A stretch of DNA of 64,000 bases from Butyriboletus loyo (GCA_038093515.1 JBBPSI010000086.1:35841-99840), one strand, 5' to 3'; shown: positions 11,917-23,199, counted from the first letter of the stretch. Notes: generated by a model from the sequence alone, not told the origin. Made by a program: numbers and translations.

Positions 11917-13187
11917 TGTTATGCTTGTGGCACTAACAACTAGACATTCAGGTGGCACTCTTGAGCAGCTGTTACGCTGGAGTGCGAAACAACTAGCAGC
12001 GAGCACTTGAATAGGGGCTCGAGCCTAATCGGGAAGATGGCCGACTCGCGTAGACGACGCTATTGGGCTTCTGCAGAGCAAGTGTCGGCGAGATGTCGTA
12101 TGGTGGTGACCAGATGAGATCGAGCTGAGGCTTATCGGCTCTATCGGCAGATGGGGTATAAGCTAGATTGCTAGGCACTTGGTAGATGCATAGAATTAGC
12201 TAGGGAACTTGTACTACTCTAAGTACGCGTATATATACTAATAGATATTGTGCACAGACCGAGCTGTGTGTGGCAGTGAGGGCAAAGGGTTATGAGTTGT
12301 GTCGAGTCATAACGGTGAATGAAGAAGCGGCAAAGTGCCGGTAACGAGGGAGCGAAGCTCCGAGTAAGGTGGCGACATTGTCAGCGAATGAGAAGTGCTG
12401 AATACAAAGTGACGATGTCCACGAGGTGGGGCCCACAGGGCAAAGGGGACGCGAATAGTGGAGCCCTTGGATATGGGTCTCAATGTGAAGGCAGGGATAC
12501 ATTGTAATCTAGTCACATGCTAGTCACGTGATGAACCAAATGTCATTGGATAAAGAAGAAGAGGACGTGACAGCTCAGCTGTGGGTCCAGCCCGACGGGG
12601 CAACAACATAGGGGCTATCTCAGTGTAGCAGCACTGAGACTTGTGGAAAGACCGGGGAAGTGGATGGCGTCCACTTGGCAACTAGGGAGCGGGCGATGGG
12701 CGGCATCGCAAGATGGCGGGGGCGGCGGGGACGCGTGAGCATGGGAAAACGAGTGGCGGGGTATGCTTAGGGGTAAAACTGTAACAGCAGCCACAGAACT
12801 CTTGGAAGCAAGCTAAGTCTCAGACTATGTTGTAGTGCTGGCACTAAGAGTCTGGAATGAAGCTAGCTGCTAGCAAGTATATTGCATAGAACTAGATGGG
12901 GATTTACAAGTACATGGCAATGTATTTATACTAAGGGGATCTGGGCACAGACCAGGGCCTGATCGGATCACATGAGTTGTCGAGAGTTAGTATGAGTGAA
13001 GACAAGTCAAAAGGACTAAAGTGGAATGAATACTCTAGAAGATTCTGGAGTATGAAGGAAAATAGCATCCAAATGGAAACATGATGACTAAGTGGAATGG
13101 CTAAGTTGTACAATGAATAGGGGTTAGGCCCTATGGGTGAATGATAATCCATAGAGAATGAAGGAAAAAGCATAGCAAATCATAACA
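11917..13187 (-). mobile_element. Solo LTR-B (diverged subtype), interrupted by LTR-A
   Basis: Outer LTR of about 450 bp once the nested LTR-A is removed; ends TGTTATG...CATAACA, flanked by the exact duplication CCCCA (11912-11916 and 13188-13192). It aligns by eye with LTR-B through the ACTAAGAGTCTGGA block and the AGAACTAGAT segment. It sits in the polypurine-tract region of the Copia relic. Confidence 0.75.
11970..12786 (-). mobile_element. Solo LTR-A nested in solo LTR-B
   Basis: 817-bp solo LTR with ends TGTTAC...GTAACA and target duplication GCAGC on both sides (11965-11969; 12787-12791). The LTR promoter reads leftward (minus). Family assignment is by near-identity to the LTRs of the element at 14590-22512. 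Confidence 0.85.
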
Positions 13188-13933
13188 CCCCATGCTAAGC
13201 ATCACTCATAAGAGGTACACAAGCAACAAAGAGATGTAAGGTACACTCATGTTGAGCCAGACTATAGGTGCTAAGAAGCACACTAGATGAGTGGCAGGTG
13301 CGGAAGATGCACACTGCATGAATCTAGTTTATAAAGCACCATTGTGGTGCATTGTAGAATATGAGTCCCAATTGTGATTGGAACTGATCCAGTTTTACAT
13401 GCCCAAGGTTCTTAGTGAACATATGTATTGGTGGGATTGGAAGCCCCTTCAACAAAACCAATCCTTCATGTACAAATTCCTGTACACCATGCCATTTGAT
13501 ATCAACATGTTTGTTACATTTTTCAGTAATGGGATTAGATGCCATAAAGATGAAACCTTGGTTGTTGCCACATATAGGTATAGGGGCGAGCTGGTAACCA
13601 ATTTCCTCAAGTAGTGAACAAATCCAAACTACTTGCTTGCTACAATCAGAAAGTGCAACATATTCAGCTTCTATAGAGGAATAAGCTATCCAGCTTTGTT
13701 GCTGAGATTGCCAACTGAAGATGCAGTTCACTAGTTTGATAAACCAGCCAGTCTGAGAGCAATGTGAGTTGGGATTGGAAGTAGGGATCTCATTACCTGT
13801 TGGAACTGAGATCATAATTCCAGGTCTACTGGGCCATTGTGAGATAATGGGTAATAATCCTGTGGAAGAGGAGTCAATGCAACTTAGGCATGCTGCATTC
13901 CAAAATACTCTAGAGCTTTTTCTAAAAAGGTGT
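13188..13933 (-). pseudogene. Ty1/Copia polyprotein relic (RNase H C-terminus)
   Basis: The minus-strand frame from about 13800 to 13330 reads SWQSQQQSWIAYSSIEAEYV, then ALSDCSKQVVWICSLLEEIG, NKHVDIKWHGVQEFV and MFTKNLGHVKLDQF, the typical C-terminus of Copia polyproteins (RNase H with the SSTEAEY-like motif and the HIDIRHH-like motif, here HVDIKWH). Upstream pol is missing: an LTR-E fragment starts at 13934. The element is old and strongly CpG-poor. Confidence 0.85.
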
Positions 13934-14036
13934 TGTAGGGAACACATATTCTTTATGCTTGCAGTTGCTCCTCTTTCAGGTGATTCAGCACTCACATGGA
14001 TCACAAACATTACTTGCAACATTCCACACTCCCTTT
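13934..14036 (+). mobile_element. LTR-E 5' fragment
   Basis: About 100 bp matching the start of LTR-E (TGTAGGGAACACATATTC, then the GCAGTTGCTCCTC block). Truncated where the next LTR-A copy begins. Confidence 0.6.
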
Positions 14037-14589
14037 TGTTACACTGATGCACATAACGAGCTAGCAAGCAAGCACTTAATAGGGGCTTGAGCCTAATCAG
14101 GTAATGGCTGACTCACATAGACAACACTATCAGGTTCCTGCAGAGCAAGTGTCAGTGAGATATTGAGTGGTGGCAACCAGACAAGATTGAGCAGACTCTT
14201 ATTAGCTCTATTGGCAAGGATGGGGTATAAGCTAGATTGCTATGCACAAGATGAATGCATAGCAGAGACCTTGGATATGAGTCTTGGTGTGCTAGTCAAG
14301 GTGCATTGTAATCTAATCATGTGCTAGTTATGTGATGAACAAAATGTCATTGTATAAGGAAAGAGAGATGCAACAGCTCAGCTGAAGGACTTGGCCTGGT
14401 GGAGTGAACAATAGGGGCTATCTTTGTATCTTGGAACAGAGACATCTAGGAATGACTGAGAGAGTGGACAACAGTCCACTGGTGACTGGGGGAGCAGGTG
14501 ATATGCTGTATTGTGGGGACAGTAGGATGGTGGGACATGTGAGCATGGGAAAATGAGTGGCAGGGTACACTTAGGGGTAAAACTGTAAC
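14037..14589 (-). mobile_element. Old, internally deleted LTR-A copy
   Basis: About 553 bp, diverged from LTR-A mainly by CG to TG/CA changes (for example GCTCGAGCC has become GCTTGAGCC). It ends at GTAAC, which became the target duplication of the full-length LTR-A element inserted at its very edge. Confidence 0.75.
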
Positions 14590-15410
14590 TGTTACGCTGA
14601 TAGCACACAATTACTAGCAGCGAGCACTTGACTAGGGGCTCGAGCCTAATGAGGAAAGTGGCTGACTCGCGTAGATGACGCTATCAGGCTTCTGCTGAGC
14701 AAGTGTCTTCGAGATGTCAAGTGGTGGCGACCAGTCGAGATCGAGTAGAAACTTATCAGCTCAATCGGCAGATGAAGGGTATACTGCTAGATTACTATGC
14801 ACTTGGTAGATGCGTAGAATTAGCTAAAGAACTCGTACTATCCTAAGTGCGAGTATATATACTAATAGATATCATGCACAGACTGAGCTGTGCATGGCAG
14901 CGAGGGCAAGGGGTTATGAGTTGACGTGAGTCATAACGGCAAAAGGTGGAGTGGCAAAGTGCTGGTAATGAGGGAGCGAAGCTCCGAGTAAGGTGATGAC
15001 ATCATCAGCGAATGAGAAGAGCTGAAGGCGAAGTGACGATGTCCACAAGGTGTGGCCCACAGGGCAAAGGGGACGCGAACGGTGGAGCCCTTGGATACGG
15101 GTCTCGACGCGAAGGTACTGACACATCGTAATCTATTCACATGCTAGTCACGTGATGAACCAAATGTCATTGGATAAGAAATAAGAGGACGCGACAGCTC
15201 AGCTGAAGGTCTGGCCCGACGGGGCGATGAGACAGGGGCTATCTCAGTGTAGCGTCACTGAGACTTGCTGGATGACCAGGGAAGTGGATAACGTCCACTA
15301 GGCGACTAGGGAGCGGGCAATGGGCAGCATCATGAGGCGGCGGGGATGGCGGGGATGCGTGAGCATGGGAAAACGAGTGGCGGGGTACGCTTAGGGGTAA
15401 AACTGTAACA
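14590..15410 (-). repeat. 3' LTR of the LTR-A element
   Basis: 821 bp, TGTTAC...GTAACA. In minus sense it is preceded by the polypurine tract at about 15411-15420. Confidence 0.85.
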
Positions 15411-15452
15411 TTACCCCCCGTACAAGATTGAAACTCCTGGTTCAATCAAACT

Positions 15453-18400
15453 CTAGATGGCGGCAGCGATGATGAGGGAGCGAGTGGACGTGGGGAAGTC
15501 TTTCTGATGACGAGCCTTGTATGCTCGCAGCAACGGCATGGAATTGTCCAGATTCCCTTCGGGTTCCCAGGTGTTTTCAGCGGCGGAGTAGCCTTTCCAG
15601 GAGACCAAATACTGTCTCCGGTTTCTGGTGCCTCTGTGAGAGAGGATCTTTTCGACTTCGTACTCCTCTTCGCCTTCTATGGTTTCTGGGGCGGGTTCGT
15701 ATAGTTGGGGCCGTGCTCTGGGGTCTCCCTGTAAGACGACAGGAGAGAAGCATGGAAGATGTCATGTATCTTCCAGGTGGGAGGGAGTCGTAGGCGAAAC
15801 ACGATGGGAGAAATCACTTGTGCCACCTCAAAGGGGCCTTCCCGTTTCGGCACAAGTTTGCGCGACTGGTATCTGAGCCTGAGGTTGCGGCCTGCTAGCC
15901 ATACTTTATCTCCAACCTTCCAGGGTTTGAACTTCGTCGTAATCCGCTCTTTCATAAGGCGCTGTGCCTTGTCGTGTGCTTCTGAGGCTTCCTCGCGACT
16001 TGCGGCTAAGTCCGAGAGCCTTGCTTCTAGTGCCGGTAGGAACGTCCGTCCTAACGCCGGATACACGTGTGGTTCATAGCCGATCATTAATGAGAACAGC
16101 ATCTTTCCTGTGACCGAGTGCGTGGTCGAATTGTGTGAAAACTCTGCCATGGGGAGTATGCTGGCCCATCTGTCAGGGCGTCCATCGCAAAATATGCGGA
16201 GGTAGGTCTCCAGCTCCTGGTTGACCCTTTCTGTCTCGCCATCCGTCTGGGGATGATATGCCGAGGATAGGGCAAGGTCGTATTTTAGCAGCCTTGCTAA
16301 TTCCTGTGCAAAGGCTGAAGCGAATTGCGGACCACGGTCTGAGATGCATCAGTCGTGCAGACCGAATCTGGTGAAGACTTTGTCGAAAAAGAGTTGGGCG
16401 ACGCCTGCTGCATTGATTGTCTTGTTGCAAGGTATGAAAATTACCCCCTTTGTAAGGCCATGGTCTACCACGACCATTACCGAATCAAATCCCATAGACT
16501 CCGGGAGATCCGTGATGAGATCAATGGATACTTGTTGAAATGGCTGTGTGGCGGTGCTGGATAGCGGGGTAAGGCCGGGTACCATTGGGTGTGTGTTGAC
16601 CTTGTTTGCCTGGCAAACTGCGCAACCTGTGACAAATTTCCGAATAAACGAGCCCATTCCGGGCCACCAGTAGTCCCGCTGGACTAGGTTCTGAGTCCTG
16701 AATATACCTCCATGGCCACCGGTGGGGCCCTCATGGAGTTCCTTTACTAAAGGGTGTCGCGCCTCCTCTGGCACGTAGAGGCGACCCTTGTAGTACAACT
16801 TGTCGTTTTCGAACAGCCAATCGTGGGGGGCTGAATGAGGGAATATGGGGGAATTCTCGTACATAGCCGACAGTGCTTTCTGTATGAGCGGGTTGTTCTC
16901 GGTAGACACGACCATCTTTTCTGCGAGCACGGTGTCGAGCGCGTTAATGAATACGGAATCAGGAAGTAAGACAACTTCCTGATTGTCGCCTGAGGTGTCA
17001 ACCTCGTCGTGGCGAGAGAGGGCATCTGCTGGGCCCATAGCTGTTCCGGGGAGGTGGTGGAACTTGATGTCATAATCTTGCAGATACATCATCCACCTTG
17101 CTTGTCTTCTTGACAACTTGTTTGGCTGACGGAAGTACGTCAGATTCTTGTGGTCAGTTAGTATCGTTACGGGATGACCAGTCCCCCTGAGGTAGTGACG
17201 CCATTCTTCCAAGGCGTGGATGACAGCCAATAGTTCCCTGTCATATATGTCGTAGTTGCGCTCTGCCGGGGAGAGCGTCTTGGATAAGTAGGCACATGGG
17301 TGCAAATCCCCATTGCCGTCGTTCTGCATGAGCACAGCTCCTGTTGCCGTGAGGGAGGCGTCCGTCATGACCTTGAACTCCCGTGTCGTGTCTGGCATCG
17401 CCAGGACAGGCTGCTGTAGGAAGATCTCCTTGATCTTCAGGAAAGCGCTTTCGTGTTCAGGGGTCCATTCCCATTTCGTGCTCTTCTTCGTCAAATCGTG
17501 AAGAGGCCGTGATATCGCCGAGAAGTTGCTTATGAAGCGGCAATAGAAGTTACAAAATCCGATGAACGATCGGACTGCCTTTACTGATGTGGGCGACTTC
17601 CATTCCTGGATCGCCTTGAGCTTCGTGGGGTCCATCTGGACGCGGCCCGCTCGGATCACCATTCCGAGGTATTCGACTTCGTCGGTGTCGAAGAAGCATT
17701 TCTCCAGCTTCAGGAAGAGCTTGTGCTCTCGTAGTCTCTGTAGGACGCGGTGTGTCCTTTCTTCGTGAACTCCGGCTTCTTCGGAGTGAATGAGTATGTC
17801 ATCCATATAGATGACAAGCCATCCTTCGGCTATCATGTTGCCGAAGGTGTGATCCATGAGGGCTTGGAACGTCGCCGGTGAGTTGCAAAGCCCAAAGAAC
17901 ATGACTGTTGGCTCAAAGAGCCCCTGCGGTGTTATGAACGCGGCCTTCCAGCAGTTGCTGGGCTTGATAAGGACATTGTTATATCCCCAACGAATGTCCA
18001 TCTTCGTGAATATCTTGGAGCCTTTCAGGCGGTTGACAAGGTCTCCAATGAGCGGTAGGGGGTAGGCGTTTTTAATCATATGGGCGTTCACGTGCCTATA
18101 GTCCTGACAAGGACAGAGGGATCCATCTTTCTTTCCTACGAAAAAGAAAGGGGCGGCTTGGGGTGACTTCGAGGGGACTATCTTCCCTGTCTTCAGGTGT
18201 TCGGCTACGAACTCTTTGCATGCCTCCGTCTCCTTAGGATTGAGAGGGTAGGCCTTGGCGACTCGAGGGAGGAAATCTTTGTCCAGGTCGATCGCGTGGT
18301 CGAATGACCGTGATGGGGGAAGCTCGTCGAGATTCTTCTTCTCGAAGACGTCTTCAAATCCCCTGTACTGAGCCGGAAGCGTCTTCTTCGGCTTTTCTTC

Positions 18401-19534
18401 CTTGGCAGCTATCTCCGTCGATACTGTCGCTTTGCGAACTCCATATGTTCGTCTTGCACTCTGGTCCAGGCGCTTTTTCCAGAGGTGTGCCATCCTCGTG
18501 TCCGGGTCCATGTCGAGGTACCGGATGAGATATCGTTGTGTTATTGCCCAGGGGTCATCAGGGCGTCTCTCTGCAGGTTGATCTGGGAATACGACTCTTC
18601 CAGTCATCCAGTCGATGTCGGGGTTGGCGTCGTGAAGCCATGGCAGCCCGAGGATGACATTTTCTTGTCCTACGTTGAGAATTAGGAATTCTCTGAGTTG
18701 TTCTGTTCCTCCTGTCTGGAGGATCATCGTCGTTGAGTATCGTATGGTCCCTCCTTTGTTCTTGGAACCGTCGACGTTCTGAGCTACTAGCTCCTTGGTT
18801 AAATGTTTAATGGGGAGATTGTTTCTCTTGACAAAATCCCTGTGGACAAAACATCCAGATGCTCCGCTATCCACCAGCGCTGTGGTGTCGAAGACTGGCC
18901 CATTCTTGTTGGCACATAGCACAACCGGGATGTGCATGGACTGGGCTTTCTGTCCAGTTGAGTATGTGAAGGCGGCAATTGTCTTGGGGTGCCGCTCAAC
19001 CTCGGGGGAGGGGAAACTGTGGTCTCCCATAGCGGGGATCTTGGTCATCCGCTCTACTGATAGTTCGTCGTCTGCTCCTCTCTTGACTGCTGTTGTCCCA
19101 GGAGCGTCGTAGAAATGTTCTATAGGGGTTTCTGCCCTAATAGGAGGAATCGGGGGTAGATCGTCATCGTCTTCCTCGGTGGCGATGAGATTTGGCACGT
19201 CCACGTGCATGGGTCCTGGGGTCTCCAGGGGCGTCTCGTATGAGGTCTCCTCGGTGGTCTCGTTGCTGCTGCTGACCTCCCGACGTCTTTTCTTGCGCTC
19301 TTGCGCGTCTTCTTCTTCTCGGATCCTTTTTCCGAGGATTTCTTGTGCTACCACGGCGGCTTGGTAGGCTTTTCTTAGGTCTGCAGGTGAGGTCGCTCGT
19401 TTCGACCTCCTTAATGTCAGCTTCATATCAGCAGCCGGTTTCTTTTCATCTTGGCCTCTGGACTTCTTTCTCCAGAGGGCGATCAACTCGTCAGTTGTCA
19501 TTGTTGCTTCTTTTAATTCTGCCCCAGGGGTCAT
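15453..19534 (-). pseudogene. Pol polyprotein of the LTR-A chromovirus, broken
   Basis: Minus-strand frame from 19534 (MTPGAELKEAT; the frame is open further upstream to the gag TGA). Domains in order: acidic/basic linker; protease DSGASGCF; reverse transcriptase with YMDDILIHS; RNase H (MTDASLTATGAVL, DREL); integrase H2C2 zinc region (HEGPTGGHGGIF ... CAVCQANK) and catalytic core. An in-frame TGA at about 16349-16351 follows FGLHD, where the LTR-B element reads FGLHSRC; a C to T change at a CGA codon would explain it. The same frame resumes (CISDRGPQF ... HPQTDGETERVN, MAEFSHN). Near 15677 a one-base loss moves the chromodomain (EYEVEKILSHRG, VSWKGYSAAENTWEP) to another frame, which ends at TAG 15453-15455. 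Confidence 0.9.
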
Positions 19535-19963
19535 CTCCTCCTTGGGTTCGGCAGTAGTCTCTTTTGGTGCGGGTAGTGCTGGTGTCGGCGCAGGCTTCCT
19601 TGGTGTGAGCGCGGGTCTCCTAGGGATAGGTTGTCGGTGTATGAATGGCTTGCTTCATTGTACCAATGTAAACCCCTCGGAGTCCACTGTTGGCTCGGGT
19701 TTACCTGTGCTTGACCCGGATATCGGCGATCGGGGTGAGACTCTGTCGATGAGAGGACATGGGGCGATATGTTCTGCCAGCGTCTTGGCAGCAGGTTCCT
19801 CTTTCTTCTTGCTGAAGGCATTTTCTAGGCGACGGTGAATTGTATCTTTGCTGATACCTCTCGACTCCAGTGTCTGGAGGAGTTCCTTTACCGAGGGCTC
19901 CAATGTGGAGGCGGCTTGGACTTGTGATGTAGGCTGCAGCAGGGAAGAGGCGCGTCTGGCATT

Positions 19964-20981
19964 TGTTGCAAAGGCAACGCGCAGTCAAATGCTAGCATGT
20001 AGTACCCTGCCACAGGCAGTCCAACGACAGTTGCTGCGCTACACAAAGCACAGGCAAGATGTGTGATCAAGGAGCTTCAACTTAATCCTCAACTGTTGCC
20101 AGCGAATAGACAAGTGGTTAAAACTAGGGAATCTGTTATAATCGTATCTCTTATAACTATCTTTTGCGTTTGGACTTCGTCATATTTCTCTTTCAAAGGT
20201 CACGTGACTTAGCGCACGTGATCGTGGGATTATACATGTGACCACAGGCTGACTAAGCATATGACGTCATGGTCCAGACTGGCCCAGACTCTATGACATC
20301 ACGCCTCATGTATTTAATCTCCGTTTGCTTCTCTTCTTTTTGATCACCGTCGACTTCTATTTCTCATCATCGTCGACCCGTGACTCACTTCATATATACT
20401 TGTATAGTAACTAGTCTCACGCACTGCTTGGTCTGTGCGCATTCCCTTGTAATATAAAAGGGCTTGTGGTTGCGGCTAGGATTCCCTAGCTTTAACCACT
20501 TGTCTTATTCACTGGCAACAGTTGAGAAGATTAAGGTCTGAGCTATCCTCATTACACTCGCCAGCTATTGTGTTTTAGCTGCAACAGTTGCGGAACCCCG
20601 TGTGCCACTTGATAACTCCATTGTCTCGTAACAGAATCCTAGTCTAACCACGAGCCTTTATATATTATACAGAGATGCGCACAGACCATGCTGTGCGTGT
20701 GATGAACTACTATACATGGCTAGACTAAAGAAGAGAAGCGCAACGGTGATTAACCACACGAGGCGTGGGGATCATAAAGAAGAGAAGTAAACGGAGATTA
20801 AATACATGTGTTGTGACGTCATAGAGTCTAGGCCTGGTCTAGACCATGACATCATATGCTTAGTCAGCATGAGATCACATGTAAGTTCCCACGATCACGT
20901 GCGCTATGTCACGTGACCTTTGAAAGTGAAAATGACTAAGTTCGAAGTGAAAGTGTACAAATAAATGTTATGATTATAACA
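19964..20981 (-). mobile_element. Solo LTR-C (outer) in gag
   Basis: Minus-sense LTR-C with ends TGTTGC...ATAACA, split by a second LTR-C. Flanks GCATT (19959-19963) and GCGTT (20982-20986) look like a target duplication with one transition. Confidence 0.8.
20134..20633 (+). mobile_element. Solo LTR-C (inner), nested in the outer copy
   Basis: 500 bp, TGTTATAATC...GTAACA, with exact duplication GAATC (20129-20133; 20634-20638). It is in opposite orientation to its host LTR-C and has intact TGACGTCA-like and CACGTG motifs. Confidence 0.85.
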
Positions 20982-21682
20982 GCGTTCCCGATGTTCCAGG
21001 CTCTCGCAAGAGGTGGTGGAAGATGTTTCTGCGGGGTGGAGGTTACGCGAACCTGTACTGGTGGGGACGAAGCGCGTCTGGCTTTCCCGATCTCCCGTGC
21101 CTTGTCGAGGGGGGAGAGTTTCCTTGGGGTGGTGGTGGCGGTGCGTATCTGCGCGGGGGAGGAAGAGGCACGCATGGCTCTTCCGATTGCTCTTGCCTTT
21201 TCGATAGGGGAGCCAGTTCGGCGGGCTGCTCCCAGGGAGAGGGCTTTCTGAAGCGGGGTCTGTCGGGTGGCAGGGAGGGAGACTGCGCGTACTTGCGCGA
21301 CGGGGGAAGAGGTACGCATGGCTCTTCCAATGGCTTTTGCTTTCCAAAGCGGGGAACGGCAGGTGGCAGGGCAGGTGACAGTCGTGAAGGCTTCTGCCAC
21401 AGCAGGATGAATGTGGTAGGGGTTTCGGCAATCTGCTCGCAAGCAGGTAGAGGGCGTGTCTTCTACCACAGTAGGATGATGGTGGAAGGGGTTGTGACAC
21501 ACTGCTCGCGAGCAGGTGATGGCGGCAGTGGCGATGGCTTGGACAATCTTGTCCTCGGTCTTCTCAGCGAGAAGGGCGTACCTGTTGTTGAAAGACATGG
21601 CGATCTCGGGGCGACTTCACAAAGTTGGAGATGGCGGTGGGCTGGGGGCGGCTTTACTGTTGGAGAACAGAAGCGAGTAGAG

Positions 21683-21692
21683 AGCTAATTCT
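21683..21692 (-). promoter_or_regulatory. Candidate self-priming primer-binding site of the LTR-A element
   Basis: Two bases inside the 5' LTR, the minus strand reads AGAATTAGCT. Its exact complement, AGCTAATTCT, occurs in the LTR (plus 21918-21927) about 36 nt downstream of the TATATATAC box, where the transcript should begin. No TGG (tRNA-CCA complement) is present at the LTR edge. Confidence 0.6.
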
Positions 21693-21694
21693 TT

Positions 21695-22512
21695 TGTTAC
21701 GCTGATAGCGCACAATAACTAGCAGCGAGCACTTGACTAGGGGCTCGAGCCTAATGAGGAAAGTGGCCGACTCGCGTAGATGACGCTATCGGGCTTCTGC
21801 TGAGCAAGTGTCTTCGAGATGTCAAGTGGTGGCGACCAGTCGAGATCGAGTAGAGACTTATCGGCTCAATCGGCAGATGGGGTATATGCTAGATTACTAT
21901 GCACTTGGTAGATGCGTAGAATTAGCTAAAGAACTCGTACTAGCCTAAGTGCGAGTATATATACTAATAGATATCGTGCACAGACCGAGCTGTGCATGGC
22001 AGCGAGGGCAAAGGGTTATGAGTTGACGTGAGTCATAACGGCAAAAGGTGGAGCGGCAAAGTGCCGGTAACGAGGGAGCGAAGCTCCGAGTAAGGTGGCG
22101 ACATCGTCAGCGAATGAGAAGAGCTGAAGGCGAAGTGACGATGTCCACGAGGTGAGCCCCACAGGGCAAAGGGGACGCGAACGGTGGAGCCCTTGGATAC
22201 GGGTCTCGACGCGAAGGTACTGACACGTCGTAATCTAATCACGTGCTAGTCACGTGATGAAACAAATGTCATTGGATAAGAAATAAGAGGACGCGACAGC
22301 TCAGCTGTGGGTCCGGCCCGACGGGGCGACGAGACAGGGGCTATCTCAGTGTAGCATCACTGAGACTTGCTGGATGACCAGGGAAGTGGATAACGTCCAC
22401 TAGGCGACTAGGGAGCAGGCGATGGGCGGCATCGCGAGACGGCGGGGACGGCGGGGATGCGTGAGCATGGGAAAACGAGTGGCGGGGTACGCTTAGGGGT
22501 AAAACTGTAACA
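21695..22512 (-). repeat. 5' LTR of the LTR-A element
   Basis: 818 bp; promoter module in minus sense: GGTCTGTGCACG, 11 bp, TATATATAC (about 21957-21990 on the plus strand). Confidence 0.85.
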
Positions 22513-22517
22513 GTAAC

Positions 22518-22653
22518 ACCTTTTATCTTTCCTTACCAAGTTCTGACCAATTCTGATAATTCTGTGGCCATCAAGATTCTGTAGAGATGGTGCATGTGAG
22601 GATGTACTGAAGGTACTCACTGTTTGGTCATTGGAGGCTTGCTTGTATGCACA
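22518..22653 (+). repeat. Mosaic of LTR-E and LTR-F fragments
   Basis: 22518-22583 resembles an internal part of LTR-E (CACCAAGTTC... CATCAAGATTC); 22584-22653 resembles LTR-F (GGTACTCACT..TTGGT). Both are old and diverged. Confidence 0.45.
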
Positions 22654-22656
22654 TTG

Positions 22657-23199
22657 TGTTATAATCATAACATTTATTCGTACATTCAAACTTTGGACTT
22701 AGTCGTTTCAAATCAACTTTCACTTTCAAAAGGTCACGTGACTCAACACACGTGATCGTGGGAACTTACATGTGATCTCCTGCTGACTAAGCATATGATG
22801 TCATGGCCTAGACCAAGCCTAGACTCTATGACATCATGACACATGTATTTAATCTCTGTTTACTTCTCTTCTCTTTGATCGCCACGCCTCGTGTGGTTAA
22901 TCACCATTGCGCTTCTCTTCTTTCTGATCCCCGTTGACCCTGTAGTCTAGCCATGTATAGTAGTTCATCTCACGCACAGCTTGGTCTGTGCGCATCTCTG
23001 TACAATATATAAAGGCTTGTGGTTAGACTAGGATTCCCTAGTTTTAACCACTTGTCTATTTGCTGCTGGCAACAGTTGAGGATTAAGCTAGAACTCCTAG
23101 TTCATACTTGCCAGGTATTTATGTACACCTGCAACTGTTGTGGACCCTGTGTGACAAAGTATTCATACTGGCATTCGACCATGTGTTGCTAGCATAACA
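22657..23199 (+). mobile_element. Solo LTR-C
   Basis: 543 bp, TGTTATAATC...GCATAACA, duplication CATTG (22652-22656; 23200-23204). Inserted at the left edge of LTR-E. Confidence 0.85.

Larger units (their letters stand above)
19655..21598 (-). pseudogene. Gag of the LTR-A chromovirus, interrupted by nested LTR-C
   Basis: Starts at ATG 21598 (MSFNNRYALLAEK), about 96 bp from the 5' LTR. The N-terminal part has tandem C-x4-C-x4-H-x-H units (CSRAVCHNPFHHH, CLRADCRNPYHIH) and a decayed third unit, then four repeats containing RAIGRAMRASS or IGKARRASS. At 20981 the frame is broken by the LTR-C insertion; it continues at 19963 with NARRASSLLQ, exactly in register after one target copy is removed. 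The C-terminal part (KELLQTLESRGISKDTIHRR, EGFTLVQ) ends in TGA at 19655-19657, in the same frame as pol. No classic CCHC knuckle is visible. Confidence 0.8.
14590..22512 (-). mobile_element. Degraded Ty3/Gypsy chromovirus with LTR-A ends
   Basis: 7.9-kb element (including about 1 kb of later insertions) flanked by the exact duplication GTAAC (14585-14589; 22513-22517). LTRs at 14590-15410 and 21695-22512; internal order on the minus strand is self-complementary primer site, gag, pol (protease, reverse transcriptase, RNase H, integrase, chromodomain), polypurine tract GGGGGGTAA. It is inactive as it stands: gag is split by nested LTR-C copies, a TGA separates gag from pol, integrase carries a nonsense codon, and the chromodomain is out of frame. 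Confidence 0.9.

Noticed and set aside
20936..21688. Long plus-strand open frame (21023-21688) and a third overlapping frame opposite Gag
   Set aside because: Gly/Arg-rich shadow of the GC-biased Gag repeats on the minus strand; Gag has the start, the repeats and continuity across the insertion.
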